This document shows, piece by piece, positions 55,581 to 64,000 of a DNA stretch of 64,000 nt (the stretch's first letter is position 1; the number at the start of each line of letters is the position of its first letter). Below the pieces are notes generated by a model. The model saw only the letters and a list, made by a program, of their open reading frames with translations. It was not told where the DNA came from and made no database searches. The stretch lies in assembly GCA_963580285.1 (NCBI GenBank), contig OY757026.1, positions 88,510,651 through 88,574,650 of the forward strand, given 5' to 3'. The stretch is from Lucinisca nassula (Eukaryota > Mollusca > Bivalvia > Lucinida > Lucinidae). The position numbers were made by a program, and so were the translations under genes.

Positions 55581-56705
55581 TAGAGGATCTTACACGAGTG
55601 TTCATGTATTATTGAATTTATTAAACGAGTTAAGGAAAAGGGATAAAATGCGAGGCTTTGCCAAGCATTTTAACTCTTTTCTTCAACTCGTCTAATAAAT
55701 TATTAGAGAATCTTACACGAGTGTTCATGTATTAATGAATTTATTAAATGAGTTGAGGAAAAGGGATAAAATGCGAGGCTTTGCCGAGCATTTTATCCTT
55801 TTTCCTCAACGAGTTTAATAAATTGTCGATATAGAGGATCATACATGAGTGCTCATTTATTATTGAATTTATTAAACGAGTTGAGGAAAAGGGATAAAAT
55901 GCGAGGCTTTGCCGAGCTTTTTATCCCTTTTCCTCAACGAGTTTAATAAATTGTCGATATAGAGGTATTACATGAGTGCTCATGTATTATTGAATTTATT
56001 AAACGAGTTGAGGAAAAGGGATAAAATGCGAGGCTTTGCCGAGCATTTTGACCCATTTCTTCAACGAGTTTAATAAATTGTTCATATAGAGGATCTTACA
56101 TGAGTGCTCATGTATTATTGAATTTATTAAACGAGTTGAGGAAAAGGGATAAAATGCGAGGCTTTGCCGAGCATTTTATCCTTTTTCCTCAACGAGTTTA
56201 ATGAATAATTGATATAGAGGATCTTACAGGAGTGCTCATGTATTATTGAATTTATTAAAAGAGTTGAGGAAAAGGGATAAAATGCGAGGCTTCACCGAGC
56301 GTTTTATCCCTTTTCCTCAACAAGTTTAATAAATTATTGATATAGAGGAACTTACATGAGTGCTCATGTATTATTGAATTTATTAAACGTGTTGAGGAAA
56401 AAGGATAAATTGCGAGGCTTTGCTGGGCATTTTATCCTTTTCCTCAACGAGTTTAATAAATTCAATCATGCACGAGCACGAAAGCAAGATTCTATTTATC
56501 ATATGACATTTAATACGTATTTTATTCACAATTGTTTACAAAAATGTTATTATTATTATTAGAAAACGCGACGTCGTTAAGGACGTCGTATATGTAACGT
56601 TACGGGACGTATCTAGCTAATTTGCATATTTAATCCACTAGTGGAATATCGAAAATAATACATGGCGTTATCACACTCTCAGACGCGACGTCATATGATA
56701 ATTTG
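55581..56705. mobile_element. GAGTTGAGGAAAAGGG hairpin element with seven-copy internal array
   Basis: TAGAGGATCTTACATGAGTG-like starts occur at 55581, 55704, 55832, 55960, 56087, 56215 and 56343 (period 123-128 bp). Each unit is itself a hairpin: ATTAAACGAGTTGAGGAAAA, TGCGAGGCTTTGCCGAGCAT, TTTTCCTCAACGAGTTTAAT. After the last unit the element goes on as in the single-copy forms at 11030 and 15147 (CGTTAAGGACGTCG, TAATCCACTAGTGGA, CACACTCTCAGACGCGACGT). Confidence 0.93.
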
Positions 56706-56788
56706 AGATATTACCCCACAAAATTGGAAGCAGCGTCTCCAAAATGACCTATACAGTGTTGACGGGGACGTTAAACATCAAATCAAAT
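56706..56788 (+). mobile_element. SINE-like family A, 3' fragment
   Basis: CCCCACAAAATTGGAAGCAG to GACGGGGACGTTAAACATCA and AATCAAATT; only the last 80 bases. Confidence 0.75.
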
Positions 56789-56942
56789 TAATCTTCTGAC
56801 AAGTTTCCACCAACTGTTTACATTTTACACATGTCAGGAGAGGAACTATATAATTACTTGTGCTTTCGTTGTAATCGTGCTATTGCTTGTGTCACATTTG
56901 GATGCATATTATTTCCTACTTTAATGAATAAATATGTTTTAA

Positions 56943-57140
56943 TTAACCCTTCTCTTGCTGAATATTCATTTTAGCCACTCCCCTTCTCTGTCAACCAATC
57001 AAATTAGTTGATGTAATTTATTGCTACAAATCCACAAACTTAAATGGCAAACAGTGTAGATCCTGATCAGAAGCCATCTGATCTGGATCTACACTGTTTG
57101 CAAAGGTAGGGGTTGTCGTGAACAGCAAGATAAGGGTTAA
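56943..57140. mobile_element. TTAA-flanked MITE, copy 5
   Basis: TTAACCCTTCTCTTGCTGAA and CAGCAAGATAAGGGTTAA; the central stem is shortened to CAGATCC/TGATCAGAAGCCATCTGATC. GAATATTCATTTTAGCCACT and GGGGTTGTCGTGAACAGC are as in copy 2. Confidence 0.9.
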
Positions 57141-57241
57141 ATCACACAATTCACAAAGTAAAAAAGGTCTTAGGATAAAAAATGTCTTAGGAAAACAAAC
57201 TCATTTGAGATTGCATCTTTTCTAACGAGGACCCACACTCC

Positions 57242-57495
57242 AGGGGCCAGTTGTTCAAAACTAACGACGTCGTTAGTTAACGTTTCGTTAAAATTTTAAT
57301 CATTTATTATGGCAAATATGCTCATATTTTTGCTGAAAAATGTGAGCAGCTTTTGCATATGCAAAAGCTGCTCACATTTTTTTTCAGCCAAAATACCAAA
57401 ATCAGTTTACATATTGAACTTGCTAGAACAGTTAACAATACGACCACTAACGAGCTCATTAAGCTAACGATGCTTTTGAACAACTGGGCCCAGGA
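57242..57495. mobile_element. GGGCCAGTTGTTCAAA MITE, copy 2
   Basis: CAGGGGCCAGTTGTTCAAAA and TTTTGAACAACTGGGCCCAG ends; extra central stem ATGTGAGCAGCTTTTGCATATGCAAAAGC. A third, partial copy starts at about 63838 (CAGTTGGTCAAAACTAACGA). Confidence 0.87.
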
Positions 57496-57664
57496 TTTAT
57501 ATTAAAAAATTCGGAAAAGGAAAATAATGTATACCCTTGTAAACGCTACTATTCCCAAAACAAAGTGGGGTTTGCTTGAGCTGTATTACTCAAACTTGTT
57601 ATAGTGATGATAATTTCACAGTCGAATACATTAAAGTTTGCGTCAATTTACACTTTAAAAATAA

Positions 57665-57895
57665 AATGAAATTCCGCTATTAAGACCACATAAAAATAAG
57701 ACTAATTCTGCTTTGTAAAGTTAATTAGATTGGTGCAGTTATCCTTTCTTTGTGTTTTCTGCATAGAATGTCCTTTGGTCAGAGACCACCATTGGGACTG
57801 TTCAAAAGTGGTCTTAAAGACCACTTTTGAACAGTCCCAACGGTGGTCTTGATATAGGAATTCTTAATATAGGAATTTTACTGTATAATGAACAT
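57665..57895. mobile_element. TATTAAGACCACC MITE, copy 3
   Basis: AATTCCGCTATTAAGACCAC at the left and AATATAGGAATTTTACTGTA at the right. Stem TTCAAAAGTGGTCTTAAAGACCACTTTTGAA. It ends 25 bp before the exon 2 acceptor. Confidence 0.75.
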
Positions 57896-57919
57896 GTTTT
57901 CTGGGTCGTATTTTGATAG

Positions 57920-58118
57920 GACCACCGAGCAGTCCGATGCACGTGAGCACACTCTCGATATCCCCGAACGACTCGATCTTGTTGCCAGGGAACGTAGCTG
58001 TCACCGCTGATGCCTTTACAAACGGGACTATAAATCAGGCCCATGTTCAAGTTGTCCTGAAGAAGAAATTTTTTGGGGTATTTTTCACCGTTCCTTGCAC
58101 GCATAATTTTGGTACATG
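57920..58118 (+). CDS. GM2-activator-like protein, exon 2
   Basis: It begins after TTTTGATAG and, joined to exon 1, reads GPPSSPMHVSTLSISPNDSI, LLPGNVAVTADAFTNGT, then VQVVLKKKFFGVFFTVPCTH and NFGT. The donor GTAAGT follows in phase 2. In mammalian GM2 activators the corresponding stretch goes from a serine/leucine strand through a V-P-G-N-V turn to an L-x-K-x-x-G-L-W-x-K-I-P-C-T block. Order, spacing and the Pro-Cys-Thr are all kept here. N-D-S and N-G-T are possible glycosylation sites. Later exons (second Cys pair, C-terminal cup) were not found before 64000, so intron 2 must exceed 5.9 kb. Expected role: lysosomal or secreted glycolipid transfer. Confidence 0.82.
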
Positions 58119-58144
58119 GTAAGTTCAGTATAGTTTTTTACAGT

Positions 58145-59976
58145 CAAAGTAGAAGTAAAACAAAGATCAGGAATTGATACAATTAACTTACTCCACCCAT
58201 AAAAGACACCAAAGAGAAAGAAATACAAACGTTAAGCGACCAGACCATAATGGAAACCTAAACAAAGGAAGGCCTACTTTCCCACAAAATGGCCATATGG
58301 CCATCCAAAATTAAAAGACACAAGTGATACACACAGTAAGTAACAAACAACAACATAAATAAATCGCCACAGAAGAGCCGCCTTGGAATGGTCAGTGGAA
58401 GATTTCCACTGGGGGGCTTAAATCGATTTTACGTGGCCACAATCCTCGCCCTTACTTCCGTCGCGATTTAGACAAATAATTTGTTCAGTCCGCATGAAGG
58501 CCTCCTAACTCATCAGTGCAACATCTCCGTGAACACAAAAATCAAAGAACCACAGAGGTGAGACAACGGTGAGGACTCGACAGCAAGAAACCACTGAAAT
58601 GCTGGAGCAAAAGAAAACCAACAGTTAGACTCCGATGAGCCCGACCAGAGACAGAGCATCAGGCACCAACCAACATTATCTCTCTAATTTTCAATAAGCC
58701 TTTACGTTGGAGCCGTCATAGAATCTGAGGCCTGACCCACCGGCGTGCAATTAAAGAGGGAAGCAAAGTTGCCAACCGAGATTGGGTTAACTACCATGCA
58801 TGCAGTCTGTCGTATAATATCCATGTTGTACCCAGTCTTTTTATATCGAAGAATGATTTTACGAAATTGGGTGCTGAAGTCATTGCGGTTATATATTTTT
58901 CTGAATTTATATACTAAGTCACCATAAAATTCGGGTTCCGATAGACCTTGTTGCAGAAGAGATTTAAGTCCAATATTGAATTTTGAAATTAAATCAGAAT
59001 GGCGTCTATAAAATTTTGAAAAGGCTTTGCGTAGTTTATGGTACCGATAACCCTGATTAAGGAGTTTAGCCGTTAATAATTTATTACGAGTATTGAAGTC
59101 AGTTACATGACTACACACTCTAGCAAATCGAATTAATTGCGAAATATAAACGCCATAGGATGGCGCACGAGGAACATCACCATCCAAAAAAGGAAAAGTT
59201 ACAATCTCAAAATCAAAGTCATCGCGTTTATCATAAATTTTGCACGAAACAAATCCATCTACAATAGATAGATGTAAATCCAAAAACGGGGCCTCGGTAT
59301 CAGAAGAATTTGCTTTATTTAACTGAAGTTCTAGGGGGTAAATCTGACTGATCAAACCATCAAAATAGGTATTATCAATATTTAATAAATCATCTAAATA
59401 TCTAGAAGTAGAGCTAAAAGCTTCAATAATTTCAGATTGATTATCAATGGAAAGCGACAAAATGAAGTCTCTTTCATAACAATACAAGAACAGATCAGCC
59501 ACAAGAGGTGCGCAATTAGTACCCATCGGAATACCCACAATTTGTCTAAATAACTTAGTACCGAATCTAATATAAATATTGTCAAGTAGAAAGGTGAGGG
59601 CATCACACACTTTCTGACATGACCAAAGTGTATAATTCTTATGCTCTTTAGAAGTGAAAAATGCATTTCTGACATTACATGCAAGATAGAGAGAATCTTC
59701 TCTGTGAAAAGCCCATTCAATTAAATCATTAAGCTTTTCTTTTATAAGATTATGAGGAAGTGTAGTATAAAGAGTGGAAAAATCGTAGGTAGACAGACTA
59801 GAAGCACGAAAATGTCTAGATTTCAATTTATTTAAAACCTCATTCGATTTTTTTATAGACCAAAACAGATTTCTTCCTGATCTTTCAAAGACTTTATCAC
59901 AATATTTAATTACATGCGTTTTAATAGCAGTAAGACAGGAAGTTAATAATTTAGAAAGTTCAGTTACAAAGTTCAA
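58145..59976 (-). mobile_element. Penelope-like element copy 4, 5'-truncated, best preserved
   Basis: Coding part 58702-59976 followed by a 3' tail of about 555 bp to 58148 (terminal GTAGAAGTAAAACAAAGATC in plus sense). Truncated at VTELSKL near 59970 where ACAAAGTTCAACCCTC begins. It lies in intron 2 of the host gene. Confidence 0.9.
58702..59976 (-). CDS. Penelope-like reverse transcriptase (424 codons, 5'-truncated)
   Basis: Unbroken frame from the truncation point to the stop. RT motifs: STYDFSTLYTTLPHN with catalytic D at 65, VGIPMGTNCAPLVADLFL (about 147-164), STSRYLDDLLNIDN with the YLDD box at 193-196, then APFLDLHLSIVDGFVSCKI and the long conserved C-terminus (DVPRAPSYGVYISQLIRFAR to NCTPVGQASDSMTAPT). 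No GIY-YIG nuclease follows the RT, unlike classical Penelope. It fits the group with an N-terminal nuclease (often called Hydra/Naiad), whose nuclease part would have been lost by the truncation. The upstream domain seen at 60577 is absent. It lacks a complete N-terminus, so activity is doubtful. Confidence 0.9.
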   Translation of the reverse strand: MNFVTELSKLLTSCLTAIKTHVIKYCDKVFERSGRNLFWSIKKSNEVLNKLKSRHFRASSLSTYDFSTLYTTLPHNLIKEKLNDLIEWAFHREDSLYLACNVRNAFFTSKEHKNYTLWSCQKVCDALTFLLDNIYIRFGTKLFRQIVGIPMGTNCAPLVADLFLYCYERDFILSLSIDNQSEIIEAFSSTSRYLDDLLNIDNTYFDGLISQIYPLELQLNKANSSDTEAPFLDLHLSIVDGFVSCKIYDKRDDFDFEIVTFPFLDGDVPRAPSYGVYISQLIRFARVCSHVTDFNTRNKLLTAKLLNQGYRYHKLRKAFSKFYRRHSDLISKFNIGLKSLLQQGLSEPEFYGDLVYKFRKIYNRNDFSTQFRKIILRYKKTGYNMDIIRQTACMVVNPISVGNFASLFNCTPVGQASDSMTAPT

Positions 59977-60007
59977 CCCTCTTTATACCGACATTCGTTA
60001 TAAGGGC

Positions 60008-60354
60008 GACCGGCCCCGATAGCTCAGTTGGTAGAGTGTCCGCTCCGGGGAACGGGAGGTCACGGTTTCGATCCCGGGCCGCGACATACCAAAGTCGTTA
60101 AAAATGGTACTAGCTGCTCCTCGCTTGGCACTCAGATTCACAGGGTAGAGCTAGGACTGGTCGACCCAGTGTCAGGATAATGTGACTGGGTGTGGTATCA
60201 TGTAATGTGTCTGGGACATTATACTTCAGTGAGGCAGCTCTATAAAAGTGAGCATTGAGCTCCCTGTCGCAACCAGACACCGTCGTGATATGACTGAAAA
60301 ATTGTTGAAAGCGACGTTAAACCCGAATTCACACACACACACACACACACACAC
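60008..60354 (+). mobile_element. tRNA-derived SINE, full length, 15 bp target duplication
   Basis: Head CCCCGATAGCTCAGTTGGTA (A box) and CACGGTTTCGATCCCGGGCC (B box); body GTACTAGCTGCTCCTCGCTT, CCCTGTCGCAACCAGACACC; tail TGACTGAAAAATTGTTGAAA, GCGACGTTAAACCCGAATTC and (CA)n. ATTCGTTATAAGGGC is present at 59993-60007 and 60355-60369. The tail block resembles the conserved domain of the Meta-type SINEs described in molluscs (from memory). Confidence 0.96.
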
Positions 60355-60388
60355 ATTCGTTATAAGGGCAAAACTCGTTATATGCTTT

Positions 60389-60576
60389 GTTTGATTTGAG
60401 ATTTAACGTCCCCGTCAACACAGTATAGGTCATTTTGGAGACGTTGCTTCCAATTTTGTGGGACTTTTACCCGACATTGAGATGAAATGACATCTCAAGC
60501 CCTGTCGCCCAATGAAACCAATAGGGTTTATAAGCATGGACGGTCCGCCTCGCACCGCGGTTCCTGGGCAGGCTTA
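60389..60576 (-). mobile_element. SINE-like family A, 3' half (split by PLE)
   Basis: GAGATTTAACGTCCCCGTCA to CCTGGGCAGGCTTAGA on the plus strand; its 5' half resumes at 63313 with GATCCTCTAAGCGGTTTACC. Confidence 0.85.
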
Positions 60577-62712
60577 GATTCTGAAATTAATCATAAACGC
60601 CATTTCTTCAAAATATCCTTCATTAATAAGGGTATGGATTTTATAGATTTGCCCAGTATCTTCCGTGAGAGATCGGTGCTTTCTTCCATTCCTGGTTATT
60701 TTCAAAATACTGAAACACCTATAATTTGCTATAAATATAACAAATCTGCTAGATCTATCATTTTTAATTTCAATAAACTTGTTTCAGATCTTGATATTGA
60801 TACTAATACTCCTGATTCATGTGATTGTAAAAACTCAGTGTATTGCTATCCTGCTGCTGGTCATGTAATTACTGACAATTTGAAAATTATTCCTGATTCT
60901 AGGATAAGGAACATAATTTCTAAAGGACCGAAATATCGGTTTCCTTCTAAATTGATTTCAGTAAATGTAGAGATGAAATCGCTGCTTCCTTGAATGAATT
61001 CGGCAATCGATGGTGTAAGCGAGAGTATGTTGAGCATAAAGTCCTTAAGGACTGGAAACTTAGCATTTTAAAACTAGTGAATAAACGCATTTCTTTCTAT
61101 TTTCAAAATACTAACGTATTACCTCCTAAGCCTAAGACGTCTTTACGTCATCTTAAACTAGGTATTCAAGAATATCATAAGAAGTTTGTTTTGGCCCCTG
61201 CAGACAAGGCCGCTAACAACGTCGTCGTTGTGTGACGGCTCCACTATGTTAACACGCTTAAGCAGGAGCTTGGTGGTACTAAGGCCTATGAACTTCAGCC
61301 TTTAGCTGAAGAGAGAGCTATAGTAGATGAACATATTTGTCATTCAGCCACCAAGTTTGCTGTGTGTGTTACAGAAGGCCAAAACAAGCTTCATGCGCTA
61401 TACTCGTTACCAAAACTTCATAAAAGACCTTACAAAGCGCGGTTTATTGCAAATTCTAGCTCTTGCATCACCACTGAACTTTCTAAATTATTAACTTCCT
61501 GTCTTACTGCTATTAAAACGCATGTGATTAAATATTGTGATAAAGTCTTTGAAAGATCAGGAAGAAATCTGTTTTGGTCCATTAAATATTCGAATGAGGT
61601 TTGAAATAAATTGAAATCCAGACGTTTTCGTGCTTCAAGTCTGTCTACTTACGCTTTTACCACTCTTTACACTACACTTCCTCATAATCTTATAAAAGAA
61701 AAACATAATGATTTAATTGAATGGGCTTTTCACAGAGATGATTCTCTCTATCTTGCATGTAATGTCAGAAATGCATTTTTCACTTCTAAAGAGCATAAGA
61801 ATTATACACTTTGGTCATGTCAGAAAGAGTGTGATGCTCTCACCTTTCTACTTGACAATATCTATATTAGATTCGGTACTAAGTTATTTAGACAAATTGT
61901 GGGTATTCCGATGGGTACGAATTGCGCACCTCTTGTGGCTGATCTGTTCTTGTAATGTTTTGAAAGAGACTTCATGTTGTCACTTTCCATTTATAACCAA
62001 TCTGAAATTATTGAAGCTTTTAGTTCTACTTCAAGATATTTAGATGATTTATTAAATATTGACAATACTTACTTTGATGGTTTGATCGGTCAGATTTATC
62101 CCCTAGAACTTCAGTTAAACAAGGCAAATTCCTCTGATACCGAGGCCCCCTTTTTGAATTTATATTTATCTATTGTAGATGGATTTGTTTCTTGCAAAAT
62201 ATATGATAAACGTGATGATTTTAATTTCGAGATTGTAAATTTTCCTTTTTTTGGATGGTGATGTTCCTCGTGCGACATCGTACGGGGTTTATATTTCGCA
62301 GTTAATTCGATTCGCTGGAGTGTCTAGTCATGTATCCGACTTCAACACTCGTAATAAATTATTAACCGCTAAACTTCTTAATCTGGGGTATCGGTATCAT
62401 TAACTACATAAAGCCTTTTCTAAGTTTTATAGACGTCATTCTGATTTGGTTTCAAATTTCAATGTTGGACTTAAAACACTTCTGCAACATGGCCTATCGG
62501 AACCCGAATTCTATGGTGACTTAGTACATAAATTTAGAAAAATACATGCCTGTAATGACTTTAGTACCCAATTTCGTAAAATCGTTCGTCGATATATAAA
62601 GATTGGGTACAACATAAATGTTATAAAACAGACAGCATGCATTGTGGTTAACCCAATCACGGTTGGCAACTTTGCTTCCCTCTTTGATTGCACACCGGTG
62701 GGTCGGGCTTAA
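60577..62712 (+). pseudogene. Penelope-like protein, N-terminal domain plus RT, with stops and a frameshift
   Basis: The N-terminal part has FIDLPSIFRERSVLSSIPGY, then SCDCKNSVYCYPAAGHVITD and IISKGPKYRF. Next comes KKFVLAPADKAANNVVVV, directly followed by TGA (61233-61235) where related proteins have Cys, then RLHYVNTLKQELGG. RT motifs are present (YAFTTLYTTLPHN, GIPMGTNCAPLVADLF, RYLDDLLNIDN), but the first catalytic Asp is changed to Ala (YAF). Other breaks: a shift near 60975, TGA at 61602-61604 (Leu in copy 4), TAA at 61953-61955 (Tyr in copy 4), an extra T in the run near 62248 and TAA near 62400. It is inactive. Confidence 0.9.
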
Positions 62713-63312
62713 GATTATATGACGGTTCCAACGTAAGAGCATAAATGGAATTTTATTTTATTGTAATATTCTTTATGTTGGTTGTCGCCTGATGCTCCGT
62801 CTTTGGTCGGGACCCTCGGAGTCTAACTGTTGGTTTTCTTTTGCTCCAGCAATTCTGTTGTTGTATGCTGTCGAGTCCTCAACCTTGTTTCATATCTGTA
62901 TTTTTTTTATTTGTATGTTCTCGGAGATGTTACACTGATGAGTTAGGAAGCCTTCATGCGGACTAAGCAAAATTAGTGTATACAGCGACAGAGGTAAGGG
63001 CGAGGATTATGGCCATGTAAAATCAATTTAAGCCCCCAAGTGGAATTCTTTCCACCGACCGTTCCAAGGCGGTTCTTATGTGGCGGTTTATTTATGTTGT
63101 TGTTTGTTACTTACTGTGTGTATCACTTGTGTCTTTTTATTTTGGATGGCCATTTGGCCATTTTGTGGAAAAGTAACTGTCCTTATGGCCTTCCTTTGTT
63201 TAGGTTTCCATTATGGTCTGGTCGCTTCATATTTGTGTTTCTTTCCCTTTGGTGTCCTTGATGGATGGAGTAAGTTAATTGTATCGATTCCTGATCTTTG
63301 TTTTACTTCTAC
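62713..63312 (+). mobile_element. Penelope-like 3' tail (reference copy)
   Basis: About 600 bp after the stop: GAGTCTAACTGTTGGTTTTC, CTCGGAGATGTTACACTGAT, CGTTCCAAGGCGGTTCTTAT, GGCCATTTTGTGGAAAAGTA and the terminal GTATCGATTCCTGATCTTTG. This defines the many solo tails in the window. Frames that run through it are shadows. Confidence 0.88.
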
Positions 63313-63430
63313 TGAGATCCTCTAAGCGGTTTACCAGTACTAGTGTGCGGACGGTTTCAGCTCTGCGTGGAAGCATCATGCAGCCCGGGCCATCTATTTC
63401 TTCAAGCCCCGATGGGCGGGGGCGGTAAAC
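63313..63430 (-). mobile_element. SINE-like family A, 5' half
   Basis: GATCCTCTAAGCGGTTTACC, TTTCAGCTCTGCGTGGAAGC and CAAGCCCCGATGGGCGGGGG; completes 60389-60576. Confidence 0.85.
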
Positions 63431-63549
63431 TCGTTATAACGACAGTTTTAATGGAATTAATTCCTAGCTCAATGTTTAGCCGCTATTCCGAGCGGCGTGG
63501 GCTTCCCTCGAGTTGGATATGCCCAAAATCGATTCCATAGTCATGAAAG

Positions 63550-63662
63550 ATTCTTTTAATTTAATACTCCAAGAAACAAACGTTATAGATATTTGTTAGA
63601 ATCGCCTCATCGAGGCGATTCTAACAAATGCCTATAACATTTATTTCTTGGAGTAATGATGT
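63550..63662. repeat. Hairpin related to the GAAAACACGCC MITE core
   Basis: ACTCCAAGAAACAAACGTTA and its inverse around TTGTTAGAATCGCCTCATCGAGGCGATTCTAACAA. Stem of about 50 bp. Confidence 0.8.
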
Positions 63663-63879
63663 GGAAAAGACCTTTTATATAACCTAACATACTCCTAACT
63701 GGGATTCTTTATAACGCCAAATTCATTATAACGGCACAATAATAGGGAACAAATACTGTCGTTATAACGCGGGTCATCTGTATTTTTTTTCTGTCCAAAG
63801 CATACTTAGCGCATGAGCTTAGTAACAAGACAACGGGGACCAGTTGGTCAAAACTAACGACGGATTTAGTTAACATAAT

Positions 63880-64000
63880 TGAGCCGGCGCATGACAAAAC
63901 CTTCAATTTTAGCGGTGCGACCAGCAGAGACTCAAATCAACCTGCGCATCCATCCACTATGACAAGACTCGCTCATGTATCCTTATTAATTAGATATAAG
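63880..64000. mobile_element. GAGCCAGCGCAYGACAAAACC MITE, copy 3, cut by the window edge
   Basis: TTGAGCCGGCGCATGACAAA, AGCGGTGCGACCAGCAGAGA and CAACCTGCGCATCCAT match the left arm of copies 1 and 2. The right arm lies outside. Confidence 0.75.

Larger units (their letters stand above)
51751..57919 (+). other. Intron 1 of the GM2-activator-like gene
   Basis: GTAAGG donor and TTTTGATAG acceptor in matching phase. The 6.2 kb hold fold-back MITEs (52274, 52575, 53697, 55230, 57242, 57665), a tRNA-SINE (53436), a TTAA-flanked MITE (56943) and the seven-copy hairpin array (55581). No other coding sequence was recognised within it. Confidence 0.65.
60577..63312 (+). mobile_element. Penelope-like element copy 5, longest copy, inserted in SINE-like family A
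   Basis: The order is an N-terminal domain (60577-61235), RT (61236-62712) and 3' tail to CTTTGTTTTACTTCTAC at 63312. The flanks are the two halves of one family-A repeat, cut in CTTAGA/GATCCTCTAAG. No GIY-YIG sequence was seen at its 5' end, so the copy is probably 5'-truncated. Confidence 0.9.

Noticed and set aside
55581..56470. CRISPR-like array because of evenly spaced repeats
   Set aside because: The units are contiguous, nearly identical over their whole length and without unique spacers, and the DNA is eukaryotic.
51669..58118. NPC2 rather than GM2 activator as identity of the two exons
   Set aside because: Exon 1 alone would fit NPC2, but the P-G-N-V turn and the K-x-x-G-V-F-x-x-V-P-C-T block of exon 2 match GM2 activators better.
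60012..60085. A functional tRNA gene at the CCCCGATAGCTCAGTTGG sequence
   Set aside because: It heads a full SINE with a 15 bp target duplication, and the acceptor stem does not pair.

Overview
This window looks like repeat-dense animal nuclear DNA, most likely from a bivalve mollusc. That reading rests on the mix of elements: DIRS-type and Penelope-like retroelements, several tRNA-derived SINEs with a GACGTTAAAC tail, mariner relics, many fold-back MITEs and GGACGGACGG-ended tandem repeats. The species cannot be fixed from sequence alone. No bacterial operons, rRNA genes or CRISPR arrays were seen. Host coding sequence is sparse; almost everything recognisable is mobile or tandemly repeated. 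Layout: 1-1.54 kb is a 127-128 bp satellite running off the left edge. 1.6-9.1 kb holds decayed Penelope-like (PLE) copies, their roughly 560-600 bp 3' tails and a SINE-like family (here called family A). 9.24-9.41 kb is a TTAA-flanked MITE and 9.66-11.0 kb a full-length but broken mariner. 11.9-13.85 kb is a second DNA transposon sitting in a PLE tail and itself carrying a nested SINE-like element plus PLE. 15.4-17.8 kb has a SINE with target duplications, MITEs and PLE tails. 18.7-20.7 kb is a tandem array of about 450 bp units. 21-25 kb is MITEs, SINEs and a stretch of non-repetitive DNA that might hold an exon. The centrepiece is 25.68-32.28 kb, a complete DIRS-type tyrosine-recombinase retrotransposon on the minus strand. 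It has inverted terminal repeats, an internal complementary region, an intact gag-like ORF1, and RT/RNase H and recombinase frames broken only by three in-frame stop codons. 32.7-33.6 kb is a tandem array carrying direct-repeat nuclear-receptor-like motifs. 33.7-50.8 kb is again SINEs, PLE, a LINE RT fragment, mariner relics and MITEs, with a tandem family at 40.2-42.5 kb. The one host gene with good support is a GM2-activator-like gene on the plus strand. Exon 1 (signal peptide) is at 51669-51750 and exon 2 at 57920-58118, both with clean donors; the remaining exons must lie beyond the right edge. Its 6.2 kb intron 1 is packed with hairpin MITEs and a seven-copy hairpin array, and intron 2 holds two PLE copies and a SINE with a 15 bp target duplication. 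The elements mostly interact by nesting: PLE copies sit inside family-A SINE-like repeats, MITEs inside SINEs, MITEs and PLE copies, and one transposon inside a PLE tail.
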